Below are positions 41,031 through 48,704 of a stretch of DNA of 64,000 bases, in pieces. Numbering within the stretch: position 1 is the stretch's first letter; each line of letters begins with the position of its first letter. The stretch is from a virus. Location of the stretch: positions 1 through 64,000 of the IMG/VR virus record IMGVR_UViG_3300025728_000371. The stretch is one strand, 5' to 3'. Under the pieces are notes generated by a model, which had not been told where the DNA came from, searched no databases, and saw nothing but the letters and a program-made list of their open reading frames with translations. The position numbers and the translations under genes are program-made.

Positions 41031-41552
41031 ATGCATGCAAACCCTATCGATAGCCCCTCGATGCTGTTTTCTACTATCCAGAGCGTGATCAAGGCCGCTT
41101 ACCCTCAGCTCAAGGTGGGTACTCGCCGCGACTTCGACAGTGTAGTGGTGCCGGCCTGGGTGCTGATCAGCATCGACGGCGACCGTGCTGGCACTCGTTC
41201 CAGTAATGGCCGCCGCGCCCATGATTTCAGTCTCTCGTTGCAGGCGGTGGTCGCCACCCAGGAGATGGATGCGACCTTGTCGGCCTGCAACCTGGCCAGC
41301 CAGTTGATCGATCTGGTCATCGATAACCGCTGGGGCGCAACAGACCAGTGCGAATTGCCCAGCAATATCCAGGGTGTGCCGTCGACCTTCACCCTTGCCG
41401 GTCAGGTCTATGGCGGCTGGACCATTTCCTTCAACCAGACCTTTTACTTCGGTCCCCCGTTGCTGGACGACCCGACCGGAGTTCCCCGGTTCGCCCGCAG
41501 TTGGGAAGTGACCAACCTTGATGACCCCGACCAATACACGCCGCTTCCCTAG
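41031..41552 (+). CDS. Tail terminator/completion-like protein, first tail gene of the P2-like tailocin
   Basis: This is a 173-residue protein starting at MHANPIDSPSM. It has the layout of small tail-completion proteins (N-terminal helices, central ISIDGDRAGTRSSNGRRAHDFSLSLQAVV, C-terminal GGWTISFNQTFYFG). Family assignment is tentative. The 142-bp gap upstream holds a G+C inverted repeat without a T-run. Confidence 0.6.
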   Translation: MHANPIDSPSMLFSTIQSVIKAAYPQLKVGTRRDFDSVVVPAWVLISIDGDRAGTRSSNGRRAHDFSLSLQAVVATQEMDATLSACNLASQLIDLVIDNRWGATDQCELPSNIQGVPSTFTLAGQVYGGWTISFNQTFYFGPPLLDDPTGVPRFARSWEVTNLDDPDQYTPLP

Positions 41553-41573
41553 GAAGCCTGCAAGGAGCTGACG

Positions 41574-42185
41574 ATGTTCGATGCGCTGCTACGCCTGCAA
41601 CTGAGCCCGATCATCGAGCGCCTGGCTGAAATGGAGGCAGAAATCGACGACCTGCATCGTCGGGCCGAGAGTTTCTGTCGTATTGGCGTGTGCGTATCGG
41701 TGGACGCAGCGAGCAATACCTGCAAGGTCAGGCATGGCGAGCTGCTGACCCCGGCGATCCGCTTCTTCAATCCCAGCGCTGGCGAACAGAGCGAGTCGCG
41801 TATTCCCTCGGTGGGCGAGCAATGCTTGCTGCTGAACTACGGCGCAGGGGAGGGCGGTAGCCAGTCGGTGGCGTTGTTCGGCATCAATTGCGACCGCTTT
41901 CCTCCGGCCGCGACGACGGCAAACCTGACGCGTCGGTTGCACAAGGACGGCACCGAGAGCAGCTATGACGACAGCACCCACATACTCAACTGGAAAAACG
42001 GCGAGGCCGCCTTCCGCGGTTCCCGTGAAGGGGTTGAGCTGACCCTGGGGCCGGCGCGTCTGGCGCTGACCGCGCAGTCCATCGAGCTGAAGCTGGGCGC
42101 GGTGGGGCTGACCCTCGATGCCGCCGGCGTTCATCTGCTCGGCCCTCTGGTGGATCACCAGGGCCGAGTCATCAGTACCGCATAA
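41574..42185 (+). CDS. Baseplate spike (P2 gpV-like)
   Basis: This is a 203-residue spike. The N-terminal helix is followed by an OB domain (RIGVCVSVDAASNTCKVRHGELLTPAIRFF...GEQCLLLNYG) and a repetitive beta C-terminus. It punctures the target outer membrane at the tip of the contracted tube. Confidence 0.88.
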   Translation: MFDALLRLQLSPIIERLAEMEAEIDDLHRRAESFCRIGVCVSVDAASNTCKVRHGELLTPAIRFFNPSAGEQSESRIPSVGEQCLLLNYGAGEGGSQSVALFGINCDRFPPAATTANLTRRLHKDGTESSYDDSTHILNWKNGEAAFRGSREGVELTLGPARLALTAQSIELKLGAVGLTLDAAGVHLLGPLVDHQGRVISTA

Positions 42186-42195
42186 GGAGCCCGCC

Positions 42196-42528
42196 TTGAT
42201 CGGAGTCGATAGAAACAGCGGAGTGACGGTCGATGACTGGCTCCAGTTCGTCCAACGCGCCACCCGCGCTCTCACTACGCCCCTGGGGACTCGCCAGAAA
42301 CGGCCCCTTTATGGTTCGCAGATTCCCGAGTTGCTGGGGCAGAACCTCGGTGATGACCTCTTGCTGCTGGCCCAGAGTCACGCGGCGCAGGCGTTCTACA
42401 ACCAGGCCAACGGCATCGGCGACTTCGTTCCGCAGGTCATCGTCGCCAGCCGCCAGGGGGCTGGCTTGCTGCTGCGTTTCGCCGGGACCTGGAAGAACCG
42501 TCAACAGACATTCGAGGTAGTCACATGA
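42196..42528 (+). CDS. Baseplate wedge protein (P2 gpW / gp25-like)
   Basis: This is a 110-residue gp25 family protein. TTG at 42196 is the likely start because AAGGAG lies 6 nt upstream; no ATG is suitably placed. The family pattern is LTTPLGTRQKRPLYGSQIPELLGQ near 30-55. It overlaps the J gene by 4 nt. Confidence 0.85.
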   Translation: MIGVDRNSGVTVDDWLQFVQRATRALTTPLGTRQKRPLYGSQIPELLGQNLGDDLLLLAQSHAAQAFYNQANGIGDFVPQVIVASRQGAGLLLRFAGTWKNRQQTFEVVT

Positions 42529-43520
42529 GCATGTTGATCCCTGGCCAGAACCAACTGGCGGAACCGGAGATCGTCAAGGTCGAGGTCTTCGAGGACCTGC
42601 TCGCCGAGTTCAAGACCTTTGTCGTCGAGTACGTCGGTGCCCGTGCCCCCGACCGCGCGGCCAAGCTGAAAGTCAGCCTGGAGAATGAAAGCGAGTTGCT
42701 GACCATGGCACTCGAGGCTTTCTGCGTACGTCTGCAGACCCATGAGCGCAAGTACAACGCCCGTATCAAGCAGATGCTGGCCTGGTGGGCCACTGGCAGT
42801 AACCTCGATGCCCGCCTGGCTGACATGGGGCTGGAACGGCAGTTGCTGGATCCGGGGGATCCGACGGCGTTTCCGCCGATTCCGCCCCTTTATGAAAGTG
42901 ATGACGATGCGCGCCTGCGTTATTACCTGGCGCCCCATGCTCCGGCTGCGGGGTCGCGCATGCAGTATCGCCGTGAGGTGTTCACCTTGGGGGAGCGCCC
43001 CTCGGTCAAGGTGGAAAACACGTCACCGGGCGTCGTTGCTGTCACCTACACCTTCGACCCCGATGGTTACGCCGCGCAGGTCAAGGATGGCAACGGCCGG
43101 CGCACGGCACCTGGTGAGGTGATGGTGACCGTTCTTGCACGCAGTGGCGACGGTACGCCGTCGGCCGAATTGCTCGATCGGGTTCGCAGTCATTTCTCCC
43201 GCCCCGATGTCCGGCCGGAGACGGATCTCGTCAGCGTCCAGGGTGCCGAGATCAAGAACTACAAGATCCGCGTAGTGGCCAGGATCAACGGCGGACCCGA
43301 TTCGGGGCTCACCCAACTGGCGGCGGTCCGTCAACTCCAGGCTTACGCCGAGGCCTGCCATCGGCTGGAGGGACGGGTCGAACCGAGCTGGATCGACTAC
43401 ACCCTGCACAGTGCCGGCGCCGTGCAGGTCGAGATTCTCGAACCGCGTGAGCCCATTGTCACCACGGCATTTCAGGCACCTTACTGCACGGCTGTCGAGG
43501 TTGAGGTGCTGACGTTATGA
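42525..43520 (+). CDS. Baseplate wedge protein (P2 gpJ-like)
   Basis: This 331-residue gpJ family protein has EVFEDLLAEFKTFVVEYVGARAP, YNARIKQMLAWWATGSNLDARLADMGLERQLLDPGD and FTLGERPSVKVENTSPGVV. It forms the wedge with gpW and gpI. Confidence 0.92.
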   Translation: MSMLIPGQNQLAEPEIVKVEVFEDLLAEFKTFVVEYVGARAPDRAAKLKVSLENESELLTMALEAFCVRLQTHERKYNARIKQMLAWWATGSNLDARLADMGLERQLLDPGDPTAFPPIPPLYESDDDARLRYYLAPHAPAAGSRMQYRREVFTLGERPSVKVENTSPGVVAVTYTFDPDGYAAQVKDGNGRRTAPGEVMVTVLARSGDGTPSAELLDRVRSHFSRPDVRPETDLVSVQGAEIKNYKIRVVARINGGPDSGLTQLAAVRQLQAYAEACHRLEGRVEPSWIDYTLHSAGAVQVEILEPREPIVTTAFQAPYCTAVEVEVLTL

Positions 43521-44167
43521 CGGAGGAAGAAAACCTCGACAGCCTGTTACCCGCCAACAGTTCTCCACTGGAAAAGGCCCTTGATCTGGCTTTCGGGAAA
43601 CTGCTCGAACGTGTTATCCCGCCTTTTCCCGAACTGATGAGCCCGCAGCAGACGCCTATTGATTTCCTGCCTTATCTGGGTGCGGATCGGGGTGTCAGCG
43701 AGTGGGATGCGCAAGCCAGCGAGACCGAAAAACGTCTGACCGTCTCCCTGTCCTGGCAGATCCAGCGCCAGGCCGGAGTACACAAGGCGCTGAGTCATGC
43801 AGTGGAGTCTCTGGGCTTCACGCCGAACATTTCTGCCTGGTACGAGCAACATCCCCGGGGTACGCCGTATACCTTCGATGTACAGGCGATCATCGGTCGC
43901 GTTTGGTCGAGCGGCGATCACAACCGTCTGATTCGTCGTATCAACGCGGCGAAGAGCGAGCGTGACCAGGGCACTATCACCATCGTGCACGAAACCCGCG
44001 GGGACGTGCGGGTCGCCGCTGCGCTCGACAGCCCGCTCAGCATTCACGACGACAGCCTCGAAGGCGCGTTGCCCGACCTGAGTCTGCGAGCAGCGCTGGG
44101 CCTCGGCAGTGGCACTCATCAGCCGTTAGGCGACGGTGAGCTTTTCCTCAGTGCGGTATTGCCTTGA
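43517..44167 (+). CDS. Baseplate/tail protein (P2 gpI-like)
   Basis: This 216-residue protein has SLLPANSSPLEKALDLAFGKLLERVIPPFPELMSPQQTPIDFLPYLGADRGVSEWD at the N-terminus, the mark of gpI. It joins the fibres to the wedge. It overlaps gpJ by 4 nt. Confidence 0.9.
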   Translation: MTEEENLDSLLPANSSPLEKALDLAFGKLLERVIPPFPELMSPQQTPIDFLPYLGADRGVSEWDAQASETEKRLTVSLSWQIQRQAGVHKALSHAVESLGFTPNISAWYEQHPRGTPYTFDVQAIIGRVWSSGDHNRLIRRINAAKSERDQGTITIVHETRGDVRVAAALDSPLSIHDDSLEGALPDLSLRAALGLGSGTHQPLGDGELFLSAVLP

Positions 44168-44235
44168 GCTGACGGGCAGACGCGATCGATGGGGGCCGGT
44201 GCCCCTTCCTACACACGAAACTTCAAGGCGAAGCC

Positions 44236-44766
44236 ATGACACAAGACATTACGCGCCTGGTTCGCTTCACTTCAGCCGGGTTGGCTGAAGTGCTGCAGGC
44301 AAGAAACCAGGGCTTGAAAGGAAGCATCACCCATATTGGCGCCGGGACCGCGCGCTATGACCCGAACGGTAGCGAGACGGCCCTGCGCGACGAGCGCCAG
44401 CGGGTGGCGATCATCGACTACGAGGATCTGGGCTCGCAACAACTGCGTATGGCCGCGTTATTCGACGGCACCGATGAATATGAAATCGGTGAGTTCGGCT
44501 TCTACCTTGCCAGCGGCACTTTGCTGGCGGTGTATTCGGTGGCTGGCACGCTGTTGACCTATAAGGCGGCGGCTGCCCGCGTGCTGCAGAAGTTCACGCT
44601 GGATATTTCAGCCTTGCCGACCGACAGCGTCACGGTGGTCGTCGGCAGTGAAAATCTCAATGTGTTGCTGGCGCAGGAGATCGCCGAACTGGCCGCAGCC
44701 TCGATCGGCAACATGTACCGCCATGTGGACCTGATGTTGCGGGTGATGGCGTTGGAGGCGAAGTAG
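44236..44766 (+). CDS. Tail fibre N-terminal adaptor domain as a stand-alone protein
   Basis: This 176-residue protein resembles the N-terminal, baseplate-binding part of phage fibre proteins (ITRLVRFTSAGLAEVLQARNQGLKGSITHIGAGTARYDP...EIGEFGFYLASGTLLAVYS). A normal gpH would continue into a shaft and tip, but here the gene stops. The receptor-binding part is probably the next gene. Confidence 0.75.
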   Translation: MTQDITRLVRFTSAGLAEVLQARNQGLKGSITHIGAGTARYDPNGSETALRDERQRVAIIDYEDLGSQQLRMAALFDGTDEYEIGEFGFYLASGTLLAVYSVAGTLLTYKAAAARVLQKFTLDISALPTDSVTVVVGSENLNVLLAQEIAELAAASIGNMYRHVDLMLRVMALEAK

Positions 44767-44832
44767 GGCCTGACGACGGTACCGTGACATTGAATGCCAG
44801 TATTGGTTACTTAAATTTTATTGGGGTTGATA

Positions 44833-45627
44833 ATGGGAATTGAAACAACGATTACCAAGGTTGTGGATGCGTGTAACAAACTGACCGAGACGGTGACCAA
44901 CCAGCTCGGCAAGATCGACGCGCGTATGGATGTCGCACTCGACCAGTTTACGAACTGGCGCAATTCGGTAAAGGCGAAGGACATCAATGGCAAGGAGTCT
45001 TATGCCCAGATCATCGACTTGACCGGACTGCCTACGGATATGATGTATCCGGTCTGGTGGCGGATGCCGGGTAACGATCGAGGTGTCTCTGAGATCAGTA
45101 TCACTCGTACCTTTTCACAGGATTCTGATCGTGATCCGTTCAAGAACAATGCGGAAGTTCATGTTGCAGGCTTGAATCTGGAACTGGAAGGGTGTGGTTG
45201 CCTTTGGCATGGCGATGCCAACTTCATGGCTATCAAGCGAGTATCCCAGACATATCGTGAAACAGTGCGCCGTGCTGAGTTTGGCATGTTGTGTATTGCC
45301 CGACCAGCTACAGGCACGCTTCCCATGTATGCAGGTATTAAGAGTGGTGACCTGGTCAACTCTTACCAGGACTCGGGTTGCTATTTGCGCGGTGGGCTTA
45401 CCTATAAGTTGGTCAAGAACTTCTCTGAGGAGGTTCACTACAGTCGTGTTGATAAGGAAGTTGAGATTAGCCGGGCGGTAGTCAATGAGGTAAATAATAC
45501 GGGAGAGATTGCCTGGATGGTTAAATCATTTTCCATCAATGCGCCTGAGATGGGACAGGCTTATCCTGAAACCCGTCTTGCCTATACCAATGACAACGAC
45601 AAACGCTACACCGTGAAGGGGGCCTGA
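44833..45627 (+). CDS. Tailocin receptor-binding/fibre-tip protein candidate
   Basis: This is a 264-residue protein starting at MGIETTITK, with GGGG 6 nt upstream. Residues 1-45 look like a coiled coil (heptad pattern), and the rest is a beta-rich domain without a recognised family. The gene is richer in A+T than its neighbours, as fibre-tip genes that change target range often are. It sits between the adaptor and the chaperone. Confidence 0.65.
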   Translation: MGIETTITKVVDACNKLTETVTNQLGKIDARMDVALDQFTNWRNSVKAKDINGKESYAQIIDLTGLPTDMMYPVWWRMPGNDRGVSEISITRTFSQDSDRDPFKNNAEVHVAGLNLELEGCGCLWHGDANFMAIKRVSQTYRETVRRAEFGMLCIARPATGTLPMYAGIKSGDLVNSYQDSGCYLRGGLTYKLVKNFSEEVHYSRVDKEVEISRAVVNEVNNTGEIAWMVKSFSINAPEMGQAYPETRLAYTNDNDKRYTVKGA

Positions 45628-45629
45628 GC

Positions 45630-45932
45630 ATGTCCGGTTTTATCGAGAAACTCCTGGTCGCCTCTGGCGAAACCCTGATCAACGTCCCTGCCGACCGCTC
45701 CACACTGATCGCATTGGGCTTCAGTGCCGAACACGCTGATGAAATCTGCCTGGAAAACGAACGTGCGCAAAAGCTGGAAAACCTGGTCGCTGCGCGCCGT
45801 ACCCGGTATGTCAGCGAGGCCGATCCGCTTTTCCTGGAATGGCAATACGACCAGAGCCCCGAAAAGGAAAAAGCCTGGCGCGACAAGGTCGCCGAGATCA
45901 AGGCGCTTTATCCCTTGCCGGCTCGTAGTTAA
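45630..45932 (+). CDS. Fibre assembly chaperone-like protein
   Basis: This 100-residue protein has a C-terminal half (RRTRYVSEADPLFLEWQYDQSPEKEKAWRDKVAEIKALYPLP) with the tryptophan/lysine pattern of tail fibre assembly proteins. It follows the receptor-binding gene directly. Confidence 0.65.
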   Translation: MSGFIEKLLVASGETLINVPADRSTLIALGFSAEHADEICLENERAQKLENLVAARRTRYVSEADPLFLEWQYDQSPEKEKAWRDKVAEIKALYPLPARS

Positions 45933-45970
45933 TCCACCACCGCGAAAGCTGTTTTTTTTCGCCTGCACAC

Positions 45971-45997
45971 AGCCCCTATCCGGGGCTTTCGTGTTTT
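45971..45997 (+). terminator. Weak intrinsic terminator before the P2-like sheath block
   Basis: AGCCCC-TATCC-GGGGCT is followed by a broken T-run (TTCGTGTTTTT), 22 nt before the next start. Confidence 0.5.
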
Positions 45998-46018
45998 TGC
46001 GTCTGGAGAAATTCGCAA

Positions 46019-46216
46019 ATGTCCAACCGCCAGAAATACACCGTCATCGTGCCGTTCCCCATCGGGGGCGGGCACTGGTCGAGCGTCGGCCAGGAGCTCG
46101 AACTGCTCGATGTCGAAGCCAGCGCGCTGCGTAGCGCCGGACGCCTGGAACTGTCCAGCGTCCTGGCCCAGAACTCCCACCCGGCCAAGACGGCCGCCAC
46201 CAGGAAGGTAGAATAA
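46019..46216 (+). CDS. Small tail protein upstream of the P2-like sheath
   Basis: This 65-residue protein has VIVPFPIGGGHWSSVGQELELLDVEASALRSAGRLEL, of unknown function. It takes the place that the DUF2635 gene has in the other two tail clusters. Confidence 0.7.
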   Translation: MSNRQKYTVIVPFPIGGGHWSSVGQELELLDVEASALRSAGRLELSSVLAQNSHPAKTAATRKVE

Positions 46217-46218
46217 CC

Positions 46219-47385
46219 ATGGCTGAGGTTTTGAACTTCGAGCACAACGGCATCACTGTCAATGCCACCGAATCGCCGGAGGCCATGGGTGGCCTGGGCG
46301 ACAACGTCATCGGTCTGGTCGGTACCGCACCGAACGCCAGCGCCCTGCTGCCGCGCAACACTCCGCTGCGCTTGAACAGCTTCACCACCCAGGCACAGTT
46401 GGACCCCACCGGTGCTGAAGCCGGCACCCTGTTCCAGGCGGTCTACCAGATTCTGAAAGTGGTCAAGGTACCGGTCTACGTGGTCATCGTCGAAGAGGGC
46501 GCTACCCCCGCCGATACCCTGAACAACGTGATCGGCGGCGAAGACCCGACCACCGGTCGCAAGCTGGGCCTGGCGGCGCTGAACAGCGTTCCCGAGGACC
46601 TGACCATCATTGGTGCGCCGGGCTTCACCGGCTCCAAGGCTGTTGCCGGCGAATTCGCCGCCTTCGGCAAGCGCATCAAGGCCCGTGTGGTGCTCGATGG
46701 CAAGGATGTCTCGGTCGCCGACCAAGTGAACTACAGCAAGGAACTGGGCGGCGCCGAACTGGACTTCGACCGTTGCCTGCTGGTGCACAACCTGCCGGCC
46801 ATCTACTCCAGGGCGGCGAAGAAGAACGTGTTCCTGGCACCGTCCAGCCTGGCCATCGCCGCACTGGCCAAGGTCAAGCAATGGGAAAGCCCGGGCAACC
46901 AGGTGACCTTCGCCGAGGACGTTTCCCGCGTCGTCGAATACAACATCCTCGACACTTCCACCGAGGGCGATCTGCTCAACCGCTATGGCGTCAGCTACTA
47001 CGCCCGCACCGTACTCGGTGGCTTTTCCCTGCTGGGCAATCGCTCGGTCACCGGCAAGTTCATCAGCTACGTCGGCCTGGAAGATGCCATCAGCCGCAAG
47101 CTGGTCAAGGCCGGCCAGAAAGCCATGGCGCGCAATCTCACCAAATCCTTCATGGAGCAGGAGGTCAAGCGCATCAACGACTGGCTGCAGACCCTGGTGG
47201 CCGATGAAACCATCCCGGGTGGCAACGTCTACCTGCACCCCGAGCTGAACAGCGTCGAGAAATACAAGAACGGCACCTGGTTCGTGGTCATCGACTACGG
47301 CCGCTATGCCCCGAACGAGCACATGGTTTACCAGCTCAACGCCCGCGATGAAATCATCGAACAGTTCCTGGAGGACGTTCTCTAA
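46219..47385 (+). CDS. Tail sheath protein (P2 gpFI-like)
   Basis: This 388-residue sheath subunit is of the P2/R-pyocin type and unlike the two Mu-type sheaths in this window. It has the conserved C-terminus (KRINDWLQTLVADETIPGGNVYLHPELNSVEKYKNGTWFVVIDYGRYAPNEHM). It contracts on binding to a target cell. Confidence 0.95.
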   Translation: MAEVLNFEHNGITVNATESPEAMGGLGDNVIGLVGTAPNASALLPRNTPLRLNSFTTQAQLDPTGAEAGTLFQAVYQILKVVKVPVYVVIVEEGATPADTLNNVIGGEDPTTGRKLGLAALNSVPEDLTIIGAPGFTGSKAVAGEFAAFGKRIKARVVLDGKDVSVADQVNYSKELGGAELDFDRCLLVHNLPAIYSRAAKKNVFLAPSSLAIAALAKVKQWESPGNQVTFAEDVSRVVEYNILDTSTEGDLLNRYGVSYYARTVLGGFSLLGNRSVTGKFISYVGLEDAISRKLVKAGQKAMARNLTKSFMEQEVKRINDWLQTLVADETIPGGNVYLHPELNSVEKYKNGTWFVVIDYGRYAPNEHMVYQLNARDEIIEQFLEDVL

Positions 47386-47891
47386 TGTTTACCAACCGCG
47401 TAAGACAGGCCATTGCGGCCACCCTCCAAGGCCTGCCGCTGTCGGCCACGGTGGAGGAATTCACCCCGCCGAAGATCGAGTTCGACATGGAAACGATGCA
47501 GGGCGGCCGTTTCATCGTCGAGGAAATGGCCAAGGGCGCCAAGGCGCTGTCGGCCAAGCTGATCCTGCAGGGCGCCGGTCCCGAGCTGATGCTGGCACTG
47601 GGCGTGACCGTGGGCGACGACATCCTGCTCAATGTCCGCGAGGCTGGCCAGGACCAGGATGGCAACACCTACTTCATCTACCACACCGTCGGTGGCCGGC
47701 TGAAATCCCTCGAGGAAAGCACCCTGAAAATGGGCGACAAGCCCAAGACCACCCTGGAGTTCTCCTGCCGTACCTACAACCGCCTGGAAAACGGCGTGCC
47801 GGTCATCGACATCGATGTGCGCACGCAGAAATTCATGCTCAACGGCGTGGACATCCTGGGTAGTGCACGCCGCGCCGTGCTGATGCCCTGA
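47385..47891 (+). CDS. Tail tube protein (P2 gpFII-like)
   Basis: This 168-residue tube subunit has EEFTPPKIEFDMETMQGGRFIVEEMAKGAKALSAKLILQGAGPELMLALG. Its start overlaps the sheath stop by one base. Confidence 0.92.
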   Translation: MFTNRVRQAIAATLQGLPLSATVEEFTPPKIEFDMETMQGGRFIVEEMAKGAKALSAKLILQGAGPELMLALGVTVGDDILLNVREAGQDQDGNTYFIYHTVGGRLKSLEESTLKMGDKPKTTLEFSCRTYNRLENGVPVIDIDVRTQKFMLNGVDILGSARRAVLMP

Positions 47892-47892
47892 G

Positions 47893-47910
47893 CCGCGTTT
47901 CGCGGTTTTT
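47893..47910 (+). terminator. Intrinsic terminator after the tube gene
   Basis: CCGCG-TTT-CGCGG is followed by five T. Confidence 0.65.
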
Positions 47911-47976
47911 ATCGGCCGTCTCGACCCATTCAAGGGTGTCGCTGACGGCCCCATCCGTCTTCAAGGAGTTCACTAC

Positions 47977-48576
47977 ATGTCCTGGATGCCCCCCAAGCAT
48001 CGCCTGCTTTCGCCCATCACCGCCGATGACGGTGGGCAGATCGAGCAGATCCAGCTCAAGCCGCTGCTTTATGCCGCGCAAAAGGAAGCCCTGGCTCGTG
48101 CCGGAGACGATGAGGATGATCAGTTCTTCGCGCTGGCCAAGCTGGCGACCGGTCTTTCGGACAAGGTACTCGACCAGCTCAAGCGCCCGGACTACGTAAG
48201 CATCGCCCAGTACGTGCACGACATGTCGACGCGCCCCGCCAGCTATTTCCTGGAGCAGTCCGCCGAGGCTCAGCGTGCCACTGGCGAAGTGCAGGAGTCG
48301 GATCCCGACCAGGTGCAACTGCTGCAGCCGCTGGACCTGGGCGGGCGCAGCATCAGCTCGCTGAGCCTGGAAATGCCCGCGTTGCGGGCGACCAAGGTGA
48401 TGAAGACGCTGAAGACGGCCAAGGAACGGGCCGAGTTCATCACCGCCCATTGCACCGGGCTGATGATTCCCGATCTGGCCCATCTCACCGTACCTGACTG
48501 GACCCAGTTGCAGGTGCGTATCGATGATTTTTTAAACAAACCGGCGGCCTTCTTTCAGAGCGCGACATCGAAGTAA
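47977..48576 (+). CDS. Tail assembly protein, short form (P2 gpE-like)
   Basis: This 199-residue tape-measure chaperone, with KPLLYAAQKEALARAGDDEDDQFFALAKLATGL near 27-60, is longer than P2 gpE. Zero-frame reading passes the slippery site at 48531-48537 and stops at 48576. Confidence 0.85.
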   Translation: MSWMPPKHRLLSPITADDGGQIEQIQLKPLLYAAQKEALARAGDDEDDQFFALAKLATGLSDKVLDQLKRPDYVSIAQYVHDMSTRPASYFLEQSAEAQRATGEVQESDPDQVQLLQPLDLGGRSISSLSLEMPALRATKVMKTLKTAKERAEFITAHCTGLMIPDLAHLTVPDWTQLQVRIDDFLNKPAAFFQSATSK

Positions 48577-48698
48577 TTCTCGATGTCGTGCCGCTCGTCT
48601 ACCTGGCGAGCGAGGCGGAGATCCTCGAGTGGGACGCCGCAAAGGCCATGCGCCGCTACGACATAGCGGTGGCACGCCTGGGGTTGAAAGAGGAGTAG
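47977..48698 (+). CDS. Tail assembly protein, -1 frameshift product (E/E'-like)
   Basis: At 48531-48537 the string TTTAAAC is in the correct register (T-TTA-AAC) for a -1 slip. The new frame reads on through ERDIEVILDVVPLVYLASEAEILEWDAAKAMRRYDIAVARL to a stop at 48696-48698, 7 nt before the tape measure start. P2 makes its E/E' fusion the same way with another heptamer. Confidence 0.82.
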
Positions 48699-48704
48699 CG
48701 CCGG

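Noticed and set aside
44236-45627. Single gpH gene broken by frameshift
   Set aside because: The second gene has its own ribosome site, an ATG and a coiled-coil start, and a non-coding gap separates the two.
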